A DNA stretch of 64,000 nt from positions 248,001 to 312,000 of the forward strand of contig NZ_VIWO01000008.1 in assembly GCF_007829335.1 (NCBI RefSeq), in the 5' to 3' direction. This stretch comes from Chitinophaga polysaccharea (GTDB lineage: Bacteria; Bacteroidota; Bacteroidia; Chitinophagales; Chitinophagaceae). Positions 26,697 through 35,809 of the stretch are shown one piece after another (positions within the stretch are counted from its first letter, which is position 1; every line of letters begins with the position of its first letter). The notes under the pieces are model-generated. The model was not told the origin of the DNA. It ran no database searches and was given only the letters and a program-made list of their open reading frames with translations. The position numbers and the translations under genes were made by a program.

Positions 26697-29387
26697 ATGC
26701 ATTCCACATTCAGGCACTCCTTACAAATACTTATTGCTGTACTATCATTTTTGACGGCGGCTGCCAATCCACAGCCACCCTGCGCCGCTACCCGGTTACA
26801 ATGCGAACACCTGTTTACGCCACTCGGTATAGATGCCGCACATCCCCGCCTGTCGTGGCAACTGGCCGATAATCGCGCAGCAGCGCGGCAAACCGCCTAC
26901 CTGGTAAAAGTAAGCACTGACTCCATCGCCCTGGATGCACATCCCATCTGGACGTCCGGCAAAATGAATAAGGCCGATATACTAACAGCTTACACCGGAC
27001 CGGCCCTGCAACCATTTACCCGGTACTACTGGAGCGTGGAAGTGTGGGACAAAGACGGAAAGCAATCGCCCGCCACCCGCTCCTGGTTTGAAACCGGCAT
27101 GCTCAGCAGCAGCAACTGGAAAGGCGCCTGGATCAGCGATGGCGTTAACATACATACCAAGCCGGCACCCAACTTCCGGAAAGTTTTTACAGCTGGCAAA
27201 CCGATTCAATCGGCCCGTGCCTACATCGCTGTAGCAGGACTGTACGAACTGTATATCAACGGACAAAAGGCAGGTAACCATCGCCTCGATCCTATGTACA
27301 CCCGCTTCGACCGTCGTACCCTCTACGTTACCTACGATGTTACTTCCCTCCTGCAACCCGGACAAAACGCCATCGGTGTAACCCTCGGCAACGGATGGTA
27401 TAACCACCAGTCAACCGCTGTATGGAACTTCCATGAAGCCCCCTGGCGCGGCAGGCCCGCTTTCTGCATGGACCTGCGCATTACCTATACCGATGGCAGC
27501 ACCGCCACCATCTCCACCGGGAAGGACTGGAAAACAGCCACCGGCCCCATCGTATTCAACAGCATTTACACCGCCGAACATTACGACGCCCGCCTGGAAC
27601 AGCCAGGATGGACCACACCGTCGTTCAACGACCAGCAATGGCACAACGTAATCTTCCGGGCAGCGCCTTCCAAAAACATTGTGTCGCAGCAACTTTATCC
27701 CATTACCAATGTGGAAGAAATCCCGGCTGTCAGTGTGAACCAAATGAACGATAGCACCTGGGTATTTGACCTGGGCAGGAACATTGCCGGCGTAAGTAAG
27801 ATACGCGTAAGCGGCGCACCCGGCACGGTACTCCGGCTGAAACACGGCGAACAACTGGATAAAAATGGATTCGTTGATCTCTCCAATATCGTTGTACATT
27901 ACCGCCCTACCGATAACACGGATCCTTTTCAAACAGATATCTATACACTGAATGGCAAAGGCGAAGAAACCTTTATGCCGCATTTCAACTATAAAGGATT
28001 TCAGTATGTGGAAGTGACCAGCAGCCAGCCGGTAAAACTGACCAGAGAAAGCCTTACCGGCTACTTTATGCACAGCGATGTGCCCCCGGCAGGCCAGGTA
28101 AACGGCAGCGATACCATGATCAATAAATTGTGGTGGGCCACCAATAACGCCTATCTCTCCAACTTATTTGGCTATCCGACTGACTGCCCGCAACGGGAAA
28201 AAAATGGGTGGACCGGCGATGCACAAATTGCCATAGAAACCGGTCTCTATAACTTCGACGGCATTACCATCTACGAAAAATGGCTGGCCGACCACCGGGA
28301 TGAACAACAACCCAACGGCGTACTGCCTTCTATCATTCCCACCGGCGGCTGGGGGTACGAATGGGGCAACGGCCCGGACTGGACGAGCACCATCGCCATT
28401 ATTCCCTGGAATATTTACCTTTTTTACGGCGATACTACGCTGCTGTCGGCTTCCTATGAATCGATGCGCCGTTATGTGGACCATATCACCGATATCAGTC
28501 CCTCCGGCCTCACCACCTGGGGATTGGGCGACTGGGTGCCTGTAAAGTCAAAAACACCCGTGGAATTCACTTCTACGGCCTACTATTATGCCGACGCGCT
28601 GATACTCGCCAAGGCGGCGAAACTCTTTGGTAAAACAGCCGACTACACCCGCTACCAGGCATTGGCCGATAAAATAAAAGCAGCTTTTAATGCCAAATAC
28701 CTGCATACGGATACGGGCATTTACGGCGAGGGTGTACAAACGGAGCAAAGCGCAGCACTTTATTGGGGACTGGTGCCTGATGCCATGAAAAGCAAGGTGG
28801 CCGCGCAATTGGCACAACGCGTAGCCGACGATCACTTTCACCTCGATGTAGGCCTGCTGGGCACCAAAAGCATCCTGAATGCACTCAGCGAAAACGGCTA
28901 TGCCGATGTGGCCTACAAGCTGGCCGCACAACGCACCTTTCCTTCCTGGGGCTGGTGGATCATGAACGGCGCTACCACCCTGTACGAAAACTGGGATATA
29001 CACGCGGCCTCCGACCTGTCGCGCAACCATATTATGTTTGGGGAAATTGGCGCCTGGTTGTATAAAGGCATTGCCGGCATTAAACCAGACGAAACAGCAC
29101 CCGGATTCAGGAACATCCTGCTATCGCCGCAGTTTGTAGATGGACTGGACCATTTTGAAGCCACCCATGAAAGTCCCTATGGTCGCATTGTTTCCGCCTG
29201 GAAAAGGAACGGCAGCATAATTAGCTATACCGTTACCATACCTGCCAACAGCCATGGAGACTTATTCTTTCATCTCTCTCCTCAACAAAAAATATATCAG
29301 CAAAACAAGGTGGTAAGTACCGTAGCTACCCCTAAAGGAGCGCGCTACCAGGTGAGTGCAGGCACCTGGGAGTTTCAGATTAAGTAG
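26697..29387 (+). CDS. Secreted alpha-L-rhamnosidase, GH78
   Basis: An 896-residue glycoside hydrolase that cleaves terminal alpha-L-rhamnose from plant glycans or glycosides. A signal peptide (MHSTFRHSLQILIAVLSFLT, then AAA) sends it to the periplasm or surface. The N-terminal beta domains begin at TRLQCEHLFTPLGIDAAHPR, the family's usual opening. The (alpha/alpha)6 catalytic domain has DCPQREKNGWTGDAQ, which carries the general acid, and later FPSWGWWIMNGATTLYENWD. The start at 26697 gives a proper signal peptide, unlike the longer frame from TTG at 26661. Its 3' end overlaps the convergent rpiA gene by 13 bases. Confidence 0.93.
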   Translation: MHSTFRHSLQILIAVLSFLTAAANPQPPCAATRLQCEHLFTPLGIDAAHPRLSWQLADNRAAARQTAYLVKVSTDSIALDAHPIWTSGKMNKADILTAYTGPALQPFTRYYWSVEVWDKDGKQSPATRSWFETGMLSSSNWKGAWISDGVNIHTKPAPNFRKVFTAGKPIQSARAYIAVAGLYELYINGQKAGNHRLDPMYTRFDRRTLYVTYDVTSLLQPGQNAIGVTLGNGWYNHQSTAVWNFHEAPWRGRPAFCMDLRITYTDGSTATISTGKDWKTATGPIVFNSIYTAEHYDARLEQPGWTTPSFNDQQWHNVIFRAAPSKNIVSQQLYPITNVEEIPAVSVNQMNDSTWVFDLGRNIAGVSKIRVSGAPGTVLRLKHGEQLDKNGFVDLSNIVVHYRPTDNTDPFQTDIYTLNGKGEETFMPHFNYKGFQYVEVTSSQPVKLTRESLTGYFMHSDVPPAGQVNGSDTMINKLWWATNNAYLSNLFGYPTDCPQREKNGWTGDAQIAIETGLYNFDGITIYEKWLADHRDEQQPNGVLPSIIPTGGWGYEWGNGPDWTSTIAIIPWNIYLFYGDTTLLSASYESMRRYVDHITDISPSGLTTWGLGDWVPVKSKTPVEFTSTAYYYADALILAKAAKLFGKTADYTRYQALADKIKAAFNAKYLHTDTGIYGEGVQTEQSAALYWGLVPDAMKSKVAAQLAQRVADDHFHLDVGLLGTKSILNALSENGYADVAYKLAAQRTFPSWGWWIMNGATTLYENWDIHAASDLSRNHIMFGEIGAWLYKGIAGIKPDETAPGFRNILLSPQFVDGLDHFEATHESPYGRIVSAWKRNGSIISYTVTIPANSHGDLFFHLSPQQKIYQQNKVVSTVATPKGARYQVSAGTWEFQIK

Positions 29388-30076
29388 GCGGGATCCCTGC
29401 GGATAATTTCCACCCCATTCTTTCCCGCAATGATGGCCACCTGGGCCATCTGGTAAAAAAGAGACGTTTCGAGTATACCCGGAATGTCTTTTAACCGCTG
29501 GTTTAGGCTGTCTAATGGCGGGAAAGAACGGAACCAGATATCGATGAGCAAATTGCCATTTTCAGAAATCACAGCCCCATCTTTTTTATTGCTGAGGCGG
29601 AGTACCGGGTTGGCCAGTGAAAACAAATCACGGATCCGCCGCATCACAAAAGGCAGCGATTCCGGTATCAGTTCTATCACTACCGGGAACGTCGTATATA
29701 GCTGGGCTACATATTTGCTGCCATCTCCCACCAAAACAAACTTATCCGCCATCGCTGCCAGCAGCTTTTCATGGGTATGTATACCACCGCCACTTTTCAA
29801 TGCGTTGAGATGCTGGTCAAATTGATCGCAGCCATCAAAATAAATATCCAGTTGGGATACCTCACTGATCGGCTTTACCGTAAAGCCATTTTCCAGCAGG
29901 AGCTGCCGGGTATTAAAGGAAGAAGTAACCGTAGTAATATGCTTCCACCGGGTAGCGTCTTCTTTCAGGTAATTTACCAGGTGTGCCATGGTACTCCCCG
30001 CACCCACGCCTATTACCTGTCCGGGTTTTATAAAATCTAATGCTGCCCTGGCAGCCACTTGTTTCAGGTCTTCCAT
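29375..30076 (-). CDS. rpiA: Ribose-5-phosphate isomerase A
   Basis: A 233-residue cytosolic enzyme interconverting ribose 5-phosphate and ribulose 5-phosphate in the pentose phosphate pathway. Family motifs are in order: GVGAGSTMAHLVNYL (phosphate loop), DIYFDGCDQFDQHLNALKSG (the DGADE-like motif with Ala to Cys and Glu to Gln changes), GGGIHTHEKLLA, and FVLVGDGSKYV. The GGGG loop has GGG-I. These departures make it a divergent RpiA. Copy 2 of the heptad palindrome is immediately upstream of its start. Confidence 0.9.
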   Translation of the reverse strand: MEDLKQVAARAALDFIKPGQVIGVGAGSTMAHLVNYLKEDATRWKHITTVTSSFNTRQLLLENGFTVKPISEVSQLDIYFDGCDQFDQHLNALKSGGGIHTHEKLLAAMADKFVLVGDGSKYVAQLYTTFPVVIELIPESLPFVMRRIRDLFSLANPVLRLSNKKDGAVISENGNLLIDIWFRSFPPLDSLNQRLKDIPGILETSLFYQMAQVAIIAGKNGVEIIRRDPAYLI

Positions 30077-30084
30077 ATTTTTAA

Positions 30085-30200
30085 AGCTGAAGGCTTAAAG
30101 CGAAAAGTAAAAAGCTATTTTAGCGAATGCTTAAATATACGCTTTAATCATTCGCTAAAATAGCTTTTTACTTTTCGCTTTATGCTTGCTGCCTTATGCT
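30085..30200. repeat. AAAGCNN-heptad palindrome, copy 2
   Basis: Perfect 33-bp arms at 30097-30129 and 30149-30181 flank a 19-base loop. Core arm: GCTATTTTAGCGAATG. Heptads continue to the right into the GH95 gene and supply its TAA stop (30180-30182) and last residues, SIRQQA. This copy lies between two genes on the same strand, downstream of GH95 and upstream of rpiA, so it would end the GH95 transcript. Confidence 0.9.
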
Positions 30201-32642
30201 AATCTCGTAGCTCATTCCTTTTGTTGTATTAAAATGCAGCACGCCGTTTTTGTACTGGTGGGGTACTACAGCCCCGCTACGATCCTTTACCACGGCTGAT
30301 GCTGGCAGTAATAACCGACAGGTGGCACCTGTACCGGAAAGCACATTAACCGTTTGCACCTGTTGGTGTTGCCAGGTGAAATCTACCACAAAACCGTTCA
30401 CGGCTTTCAGGCCTTTCACTTTCCCGGTGGCAAACTGTTCATCTGATGGCAATGCCGGAAGGAAGCGGATAATGTTATCCACGCCATGGCTTTGCAGCAG
30501 CATTTCTGCGATACCTGCTGTGGCGCCAAAGTTGCCATCGATCTGGAAAGGCGGGTGTGCGCAAAACAGGTTGTCATAAGTACCGGCACCGGAATTCATT
30601 TTGATTTCGCTCCCGGCAGCGGCAGGCGCCCATAGCTCTTTCAGCATTTTATAGGCATGGTTACCATCGCCCAGGCGGGCCCAGAAAGCCACTTTCCAGG
30701 CGCGGGACCAACCGGTACCGGCATCACCTCTCGTCTGCAATGTTCGCTTCGCTGCTGCCGCCATTTCCGGCGTATCCCAGGGCGTAATTTCATCGTAAGG
30801 ATACAGGCCATATAACGGTGATACGTGGCGGTGGTGCGGGTCGGCCTCCTTATAGTCCTGCAGCCATTCCTGTACACCTCCCGTAGTGGGGCTGACCTGG
30901 TTCGGCGCCAGGCGCGACACGATATGTTGCAGGCTGTCGGCCCAGGCCTTATCTGTTTGCAGGATGCGGGCCGCTGCTACTGCGGCGCCCAATACATCAC
31001 GGCAAATCTGCATGTCCATAGTAGGGCCCATACAGGTTTCGCCGGTGCGGCCGTCCGGAAGTACGTAGGTATTCTCGGGAGAATTGGAAGGCGCTGTTAC
31101 CAACCATTGATGGGAAGGCTCTGTAATGAGCACATCTTTATAAAACTCCCCTACGCCTTTCAGTATTGGGTATACTTCTTTCAGGAATTGTTTATCGTTC
31201 GTGTACTGGTAATGTTTCCAGAGATGAGTAGCCACCCAGGCGCCTCCGTTGGCCGTAGATCCCCAGCCAGCCCCCTCACCCGGCGACGTATAGCCCCAGG
31301 GGTTAGCAATCACGTGTGCTACCCAGCCTTTGGCATTGTAGTAACGGCGTGCGGTACGGCGGCCATAGTCGGCCATCTGCTTCGTTAACGTAAACAGCGG
31401 CTGATGGCAATCCGACAGGTTCGTTACCTCTGCCGGCCAGTAGTTCATTTCCACGTTGATATCGAGGTGGTAGTCGCCATTCCAGGGGGTCTGGTATTCT
31501 TCCGCCCACAGGCCTTGTAAATTGGCAGGCATCCCACCTTTGCGGGAAGAGCTGATCAACAGGTAGCGGCCAAAATTGAAATACAACGACATCAGGGAAG
31601 CGTCTTTTTGTCCCTGTTGCAAGCGTTGTAAACGGGCAACGGTCGACAGGTCTTTTACCTCATTGTTACTATTATCGGTAAAGGCAACCTGGCAGCGGTT
31701 AAACAACGCAGTATAGTCTTTTACATGCGATTGCAGCAACGCAGGCCAGGCCACCGTAGCGGCTTTGGCGATATCCTTCACGGTAGCCGCAAGCGGCGCT
31801 GGTCCGGGTTTCTCTACGTTGGGCCAGTTCATATTGGTATGTGCGGCCACCAGCAGGATACATTCATTGGCGCCGTTGATCGTTACCTGGTCTTTAATTT
31901 GCGTGCGGGTACCGCCGCTCGAAATTACTTTCAATACAGCCGCATATTGTACGCCAGCATCATCATGGCCGCCATTCAGGGTACCTGTCATTTCCAGTGC
32001 ACCATTTACCAGGCGTATGCTGGCACGTTCCCGGCGATATAAGCCCGTGCTGAAAGACAGGCTGCCGGGTTTATCGGCTACCAGCCGGATAGCGATCACC
32101 CGCTGGGGGGCAGATACCAGCACTTCTTCTTTATAAGTGACCCCGGCCTTTTTCCAGGTAAGGATATTGATAGCACTATCCAGTTTCAGTGTACGTTGAT
32201 AACCAGTTACTGCTGATACCGTGTCTTTCCACTGGATAAATAAATCGCCCAGGGTTTGATAGCAACCGAACTTCACATTGGCGCCATTGCCGCTACCAGA
32301 GCCGGGACCGGCACAGATAAAATATTGCTGCAGCATTTTCTGCGCTTCAATATTTTTCCCTTCCAACAGCAACTGCTGGATCTGGTGCAGGTACTGGCCC
32401 GCTTCTTTACTGTCGGCGTCCTGTATGCCACCGGACCACATGGATATTTCATTGAGTACAATTCTCTCCCTATTGGTATTACCAAATACCATGGCTCCCA
32501 TACGCCCATTCCCTAAAGGAGCAGCCGCCGTAAAATGGCTGGCGGGTTCATCGAAACGAACGGTAACATCGGATTGTGCGGATAAGGTGAGTGCGCCCAA
32601 CAACAAGGCTGCCTGTAATGTGGAATATATCTTGCAGTTCAT
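30180..32642 (-). CDS. Secreted GH95 alpha-L-fucosidase-like enzyme
   Basis: An 820-residue hydrolase with a signal peptide (MNCKIYSTLQAALLLGALTL, then SAQS). It has the GH95 opening (EPASHFTAAAPLGNGRMGAM, VLNEISMWSGG) and the catalytic domain with GGMPANLQGLWAEE, DYHLDINVEMNYWPAEV, PSNSPEN (probable acid) and QIDGNFGATAGIAEMLLQSH. In many GH95 enzymes the loop reads NxN before MNYW; here it is DIN, so one of the base-assisting Asn residues appears to be Asp. Activity could be on alpha-L-fucose or alpha-L-galactose. The C-terminal residues are contributed by the palindrome. Confidence 0.9.
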   Translation of the reverse strand: MNCKIYSTLQAALLLGALTLSAQSDVTVRFDEPASHFTAAAPLGNGRMGAMVFGNTNRERIVLNEISMWSGGIQDADSKEAGQYLHQIQQLLLEGKNIEAQKMLQQYFICAGPGSGSGNGANVKFGCYQTLGDLFIQWKDTVSAVTGYQRTLKLDSAINILTWKKAGVTYKEEVLVSAPQRVIAIRLVADKPGSLSFSTGLYRRERASIRLVNGALEMTGTLNGGHDDAGVQYAAVLKVISSGGTRTQIKDQVTINGANECILLVAAHTNMNWPNVEKPGPAPLAATVKDIAKAATVAWPALLQSHVKDYTALFNRCQVAFTDNSNNEVKDLSTVARLQRLQQGQKDASLMSLYFNFGRYLLISSSRKGGMPANLQGLWAEEYQTPWNGDYHLDINVEMNYWPAEVTNLSDCHQPLFTLTKQMADYGRRTARRYYNAKGWVAHVIANPWGYTSPGEGAGWGSTANGGAWVATHLWKHYQYTNDKQFLKEVYPILKGVGEFYKDVLITEPSHQWLVTAPSNSPENTYVLPDGRTGETCMGPTMDMQICRDVLGAAVAAARILQTDKAWADSLQHIVSRLAPNQVSPTTGGVQEWLQDYKEADPHHRHVSPLYGLYPYDEITPWDTPEMAAAAKRTLQTRGDAGTGWSRAWKVAFWARLGDGNHAYKMLKELWAPAAAGSEIKMNSGAGTYDNLFCAHPPFQIDGNFGATAGIAEMLLQSHGVDNIIRFLPALPSDEQFATGKVKGLKAVNGFVVDFTWQHQQVQTVNVLSGTGATCRLLLPASAVVKDRSGAVVPHQYKNGVLHFNTTKGMSYEISIRQQA

Positions 32643-32680
32643 GTCTTACAAAATATATAAAAAAAACAGCCATCAAAAGG

Positions 32681-32712
32681 ATTGCGAATTCCCGCTTAAT
32701 AATTGCGAATTC
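32681..32712. promoter_or_regulatory. Two direct repeats of ATTGCGAATTC, 21 bases apart, upstream of GH95
   Basis: The 11-mer ATTGCGAATTC occurs at 32681-32691 and again at 32702-32712. The 21-base spacing puts both copies on the same face of the helix. They lie 38-70 bases upstream of the GH95 start and could bind a regulator twice. No protein is assigned. Confidence 0.4.
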
Positions 32713-32741
32713 TGTATAGCTTTTATACCGGTGGCCCGGGG

Positions 32742-33668
32742 CTAATCAGCAGTATCCGTCAGTGCATACCGGTTAGCGTAATGGAGGGGCACAACCGGAC
32801 GTGCAGTACGGGAGCCCCAGGCATCCGTAAAACAAGCGCCGTAATAAAATATCAGGGAAGAATAAAACATAAACAGCAACAACAGCACCATCGATGCGGA
32901 AGCCCCGTAAATGCTATTGATACTGCTATACGTGAGCATCACTTTCAACACGGCTTTACCTATGTTGAATAAAATGCTCGTTACAAAAGCGCCGGTGAGG
33001 CCTACTCTCCATCGCGGACGGCCATCGGGCAGGAAATAAAACACCAGGAAAAACCAGATCATCACCACGAGCACCGATATCACATAGTTCAGGGCACTAT
33101 TGTAGTAAACACCTAATGCCGGTATATATTCATCAATATATTTCCCCAGGAAGGCTCTGGCAGTTTCCGCTACCAGGTCAATGATAAACAGGATGCCTGC
33201 AAAAACGATCACCAGCGCCCCTTTCAGGCGGGATAACATCATGCGGCCAAAGCCTACTTTTTGCGAGGGGCGTACCCGCCACAGCTCATTGAGGGAGCTC
33301 TTTATTATTTTAAACAAAGTGGTGGCCACAAAAAGTAAGAAAAGAAATCCTGCAATAGCAATGATCCAGTTTTGCGCAATGCTCCTGAAGGCACGCAGCG
33401 TTTGCAAGATGGCTTCCGTTGTTTCCACGCCAAATATGCCTTCCAGCTGTGCCATTAACCGTTTCCCCGGGTGCTGGATCCGGAATATTACCCGCAGTAA
33501 TTGTATAATGATAATAAGGATAGCAGGCAGGGCAAAAGTGGTAAAAAAGGCCGTTGCACCCGCCATTCTCAACGGATCATTTGCCTGGAGCGATTGATAT
33601 GCATCCTTGAAAGACAGCAGCAACAGCTGCCAGCGAGGTAATATTCTTTCCTTTGTAACGGTTTCCAT
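32742..33668 (-). CDS. YihY/BrkB-family inner membrane protein
   Basis: A 308-residue membrane protein of the YihY (virulence factor BrkB) family. About six membrane segments are visible, including TFALPAILIIIIQLLRVIF, WIIAIAGFLFLLFVATTLF, GALVIVFAGILFIIDLVAET, YVISVLVVMIWFFLVFYFLP and ASMVLLLLFMFYSSLIFYYG. The family pattern of a short N-terminal helix (SFKDAYQSLQANDPLRMAGA) before the first segment fits. The role is not firmly established for the family. The start is the ATG at 33668; a TTG at 33677 adds three residues. Confidence 0.92.
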   Translation of the reverse strand: METVTKERILPRWQLLLLSFKDAYQSLQANDPLRMAGATAFFTTFALPAILIIIIQLLRVIFRIQHPGKRLMAQLEGIFGVETTEAILQTLRAFRSIAQNWIIAIAGFLFLLFVATTLFKIIKSSLNELWRVRPSQKVGFGRMMLSRLKGALVIVFAGILFIIDLVAETARAFLGKYIDEYIPALGVYYNSALNYVISVLVVMIWFFLVFYFLPDGRPRWRVGLTGAFVTSILFNIGKAVLKVMLTYSSINSIYGASASMVLLLLFMFYSSLIFYYGACFTDAWGSRTARPVVPLHYANRYALTDTAD

Positions 33669-33732
33669 GCCAGGCAATTAAGGCTCAATTTACTGATTAA
33701 TTTCCTACCCTCGCCATGCGATCGACAAATCG

Positions 33733-33740
33733 TATCTTTG
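33733..33740 (+). promoter_or_regulatory. -7 promoter element for the AraC-type regulator
   Basis: TATCTTTG is an exact TAnnTTTG match whose last base is five bases before the ATG at 33746. The transcript would therefore be leaderless or nearly so. It also argues against the earlier ATG at 33716. Confidence 0.5.
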
Positions 33741-33745
33741 CCCCG

Positions 33746-34561
33746 ATGGATGCATACATACACATACCGCAAAATGAACTCATAGAAGCCATAGACTACC
33801 TCTGGTATCATGAGGCGCCGGCTATTAAACTACATTGCTATACCATCCCTTTTCTACACCAGGAACTGATCATCAATTTCGGTGACCATTTTGCCGTTAC
33901 TGGTCCGCAGCAACAACTACATTACGACCAACAGGGAATGGCATCTGCTGTATTGCCAGGGCCCATCACCACTCATGCACAGGGAAAATATAAAGCCCTG
34001 GGCATCATGTTGAAACCTTTTGGGCTGTACCGTCTATGTGGCCTGTCGGCCGCCGCCCTACAGGAACGCCCGCTCTCCCTGCCTGATATCTGGGGCGCAT
34101 CCGCGCTTACATTGTTACAGGAGCTGGACACCGTGCTAACACCGGCAGACAAGCTGCTGATTATGGAAAAATTCCTGCTCAAAAAGGCGCGGCCTCAATC
34201 AATTCCCGAAGAAGTGATGGCTCTGCAAACGCCATTCACATTGCAGAAAGGGCATATCAAATCCAACATTTCAGATAAACTGATTTCTTCCAAAAAATAT
34301 ATCCATACCTGTAATACCATATTGGGAATGGCGCCCAAAAAATATACGCACCTTGGGCTGGTCAATACCGCGGTAGCACAGATAGCTGCACACCCCAACA
34401 GGCCGCTGACAGATATTGCCTATGATAATGGATTTTATGACCAGGCACATTTTATCCGGGTGTTTAAAACATTTGCAGGCATTACGCCGTCAGCCTTCCG
34501 GAAGGCGGTAAAGCAGCAACAAATACACGATAAGATGCCCAATACCATTTTCCTCTCATAA
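33746..34561 (+). CDS. AraC-family regulator with DUF6597-like N-terminal domain
   Basis: A 271-residue regulator. The N-terminal domain has FLHQELIINFGDHFAVTGPQ and KALGIMLKPFGLYRLCGL, the pattern of the DUF6597-type sensor found in many Bacteroidota AraC proteins. The C-terminal HTH ends with LTDIAYDNGFYDQAHFIRVF, then KTFAGITPSAFRKA. The start is set at 33746 because the promoter element lies just in front of it. It is divergent from the YihY gene; its target is unknown. Confidence 0.9.
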   Translation: MDAYIHIPQNELIEAIDYLWYHEAPAIKLHCYTIPFLHQELIINFGDHFAVTGPQQQLHYDQQGMASAVLPGPITTHAQGKYKALGIMLKPFGLYRLCGLSAAALQERPLSLPDIWGASALTLLQELDTVLTPADKLLIMEKFLLKKARPQSIPEEVMALQTPFTLQKGHIKSNISDKLISSKKYIHTCNTILGMAPKKYTHLGLVNTAVAQIAAHPNRPLTDIAYDNGFYDQAHFIRVFKTFAGITPSAFRKAVKQQQIHDKMPNTIFLS

Positions 34562-34563
34562 AA

Positions 34564-34587
34564 AACCCCGCTGTAAGCAGCAGGGTT
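34564..34587. terminator. Stem-loop terminator-like structure
   Basis: AACCCCGCTG and CAGCAGGGTT pair with a single C/A mismatch around the TAAG loop, just after the AraC stop codon. A short T-rich tract follows. It lies between convergent genes and may act on either. Confidence 0.6.
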
Positions 34588-34624
34588 GTTTACCATTCGA
34601 CCGGGTTCAGACAAACAATCACCA

Positions 34625-35053
34625 TCAGCTTTTGCTGATAAAGTTTAACGGCAGTGTTCTGAACGGCACCCACTCCGCAATTTTTTTAATGTCGTACGCT
34701 ATTGACTCCAGGCGGGCATCCACCTGGTCAAACCGGCGTTCAAACTTTTCTTCCATCGTATCCATCCGGATGTCCATAGCGTCGAAACGCTTATCCATGG
34801 TATCCAAACGGACATCCATGGCGTCGAGGCGAACATCAATGCCTTCCAGGCGAACGTCGATAGCATCGAGACGAACATCGACAGCATCCAGTCGTGCATC
34901 AATAACGTCCAGGCGCTTATCGATTACATCCAGGCGTACCTCAATAGTATCCAGCCGCTTGTTAACTCCCTCGAGAGAATTGCCTATAAATAGTAAACCT
35001 TCATTAACTATATCAAATTTTCCCAAAATCTCCAGTAAAGCTTGTGTTTCCAT
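34625..35053 (-). CDS. Heptad-repeat coiled-coil protein
   Basis: A 142-residue protein whose middle (about residues 30-115) is about twelve near-perfect 7-residue repeats of the type RLDxIDV, for example VRLDVIDKRLDVIDARLDAV. Each unit is encoded by 21 bases, so the DNA is a tandem repeat as well. Ile, Val or Met and Leu occupy the core positions, which predicts a long parallel coiled coil. The ends (METQALLEILGKFDIVNEG and IKKIAEWVPFRTLPLNF) are not repetitive. It has no enzyme motif or signal peptide. A cytosolic scaffold or oligomerisation role is inferred. Confidence 0.8.
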   Translation of the reverse strand: METQALLEILGKFDIVNEGLLFIGNSLEGVNKRLDTIEVRLDVIDKRLDVIDARLDAVDVRLDAIDVRLEGIDVRLDAMDVRLDTMDKRFDAMDIRMDTMEEKFERRFDQVDARLESIAYDIKKIAEWVPFRTLPLNFISKS

Positions 35054-35240
35054 ATATTTCAGAAAATTTAGTGCGCCGAAATTACCACCTAAACAAACGT
35101 CCCGCTTGAATCTTAACAGATATTTTTTATCGCACTATTATTTTATACGATAATTTATCAATGTGATTTTTCAGCATCGATAACGGGAAATTTTGTACAA
35201 TTTTAAACCCTCACTTATCTCCACCTTTGTATAAAAAAAG

Positions 35241-35765
35241 ATGAAGCAAGTAAAAGTTTACACGGCGATGAGCCTGGATGGATTTGTGGCCGACAAAGCA
35301 GGAAAAATTGACTGGCTGCTGGGGTTTCCTAATCCGGAAGGTACTGATTATGGTTACGCAGATTTCTTTGCAACGATCGATACCACGCTGATTGGTCATA
35401 CTACCTATAAAGACATTCTGGCGATGGGCGATTTTCCTTACACAGAAAAAACCAATTATGTTTTTACAAGAGATCGGAGCCTGAGTACTGCACCTTATGT
35501 AACATTTGTCAGCGAAAATATCATCGACTTTGTACGGGAGCTAAAAGCCGGAACGGGTAAGGACATATGGCTGGCAGGCGGCGGGCAGTTGAATGGGGCA
35601 TTGTTGGCAGAAAATCTTATTGATGAAATGATCCTGCATGTTATTCCTATTGTATTGGGCGATGGCATTCCTGCTTTCGGTGGTATTCCGATGGAAAAGG
35701 TTTTCCAGTTTACAGCAGCCAAACCATACAGCAGCGGCGTGCTGGAACTACACTACAAAAAATAA
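35241..35765 (+). CDS. Dihydrofolate reductase-family protein (RibD C-terminal type)
   Basis: A 174-residue cytosolic NADPH-dependent reductase of the RibD C-terminal/DHFR-like superfamily. It opens with KQVKVYTAMSLDGFVADKAG. Other family features are DTTLIGHTTYKDILAMG, NYVFTRDRSL, the nucleotide-binding IWLAGGGQLNGALLAENLID, and ILHVIPIVLGDGIPAFG. Such proteins are often annotated as dihydrofolate reductase, but substrate specificity is unknown. It is followed by a strong terminator hairpin shared with the convergent tautomerase gene. Confidence 0.92.
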   Translation: MKQVKVYTAMSLDGFVADKAGKIDWLLGFPNPEGTDYGYADFFATIDTTLIGHTTYKDILAMGDFPYTEKTNYVFTRDRSLSTAPYVTFVSENIIDFVRELKAGTGKDIWLAGGGQLNGALLAENLIDEMILHVIPIVLGDGIPAFGGIPMEKVFQFTAAKPYSSGVLELHYKK

Positions 35766-35767
35766 CC

Positions 35768-35807
35768 GTATACGCTGTGAGGATACGGGCATCCTCACAG
35801 CGTATAC
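35768..35807. terminator. Perfect 17-bp bidirectional terminator hairpin
   Basis: Arms 35768-35784 and 35791-35807 are perfectly complementary (GTATACGCTGTGAGGAT), with a six-base loop ACGGGC. It sits exactly between two convergent genes. An A-rich run precedes it, giving a T-tract for the minus-strand transcript. It is not related to the heptad palindromes. Confidence 0.8.
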
Positions 35808-35809
35808 CA

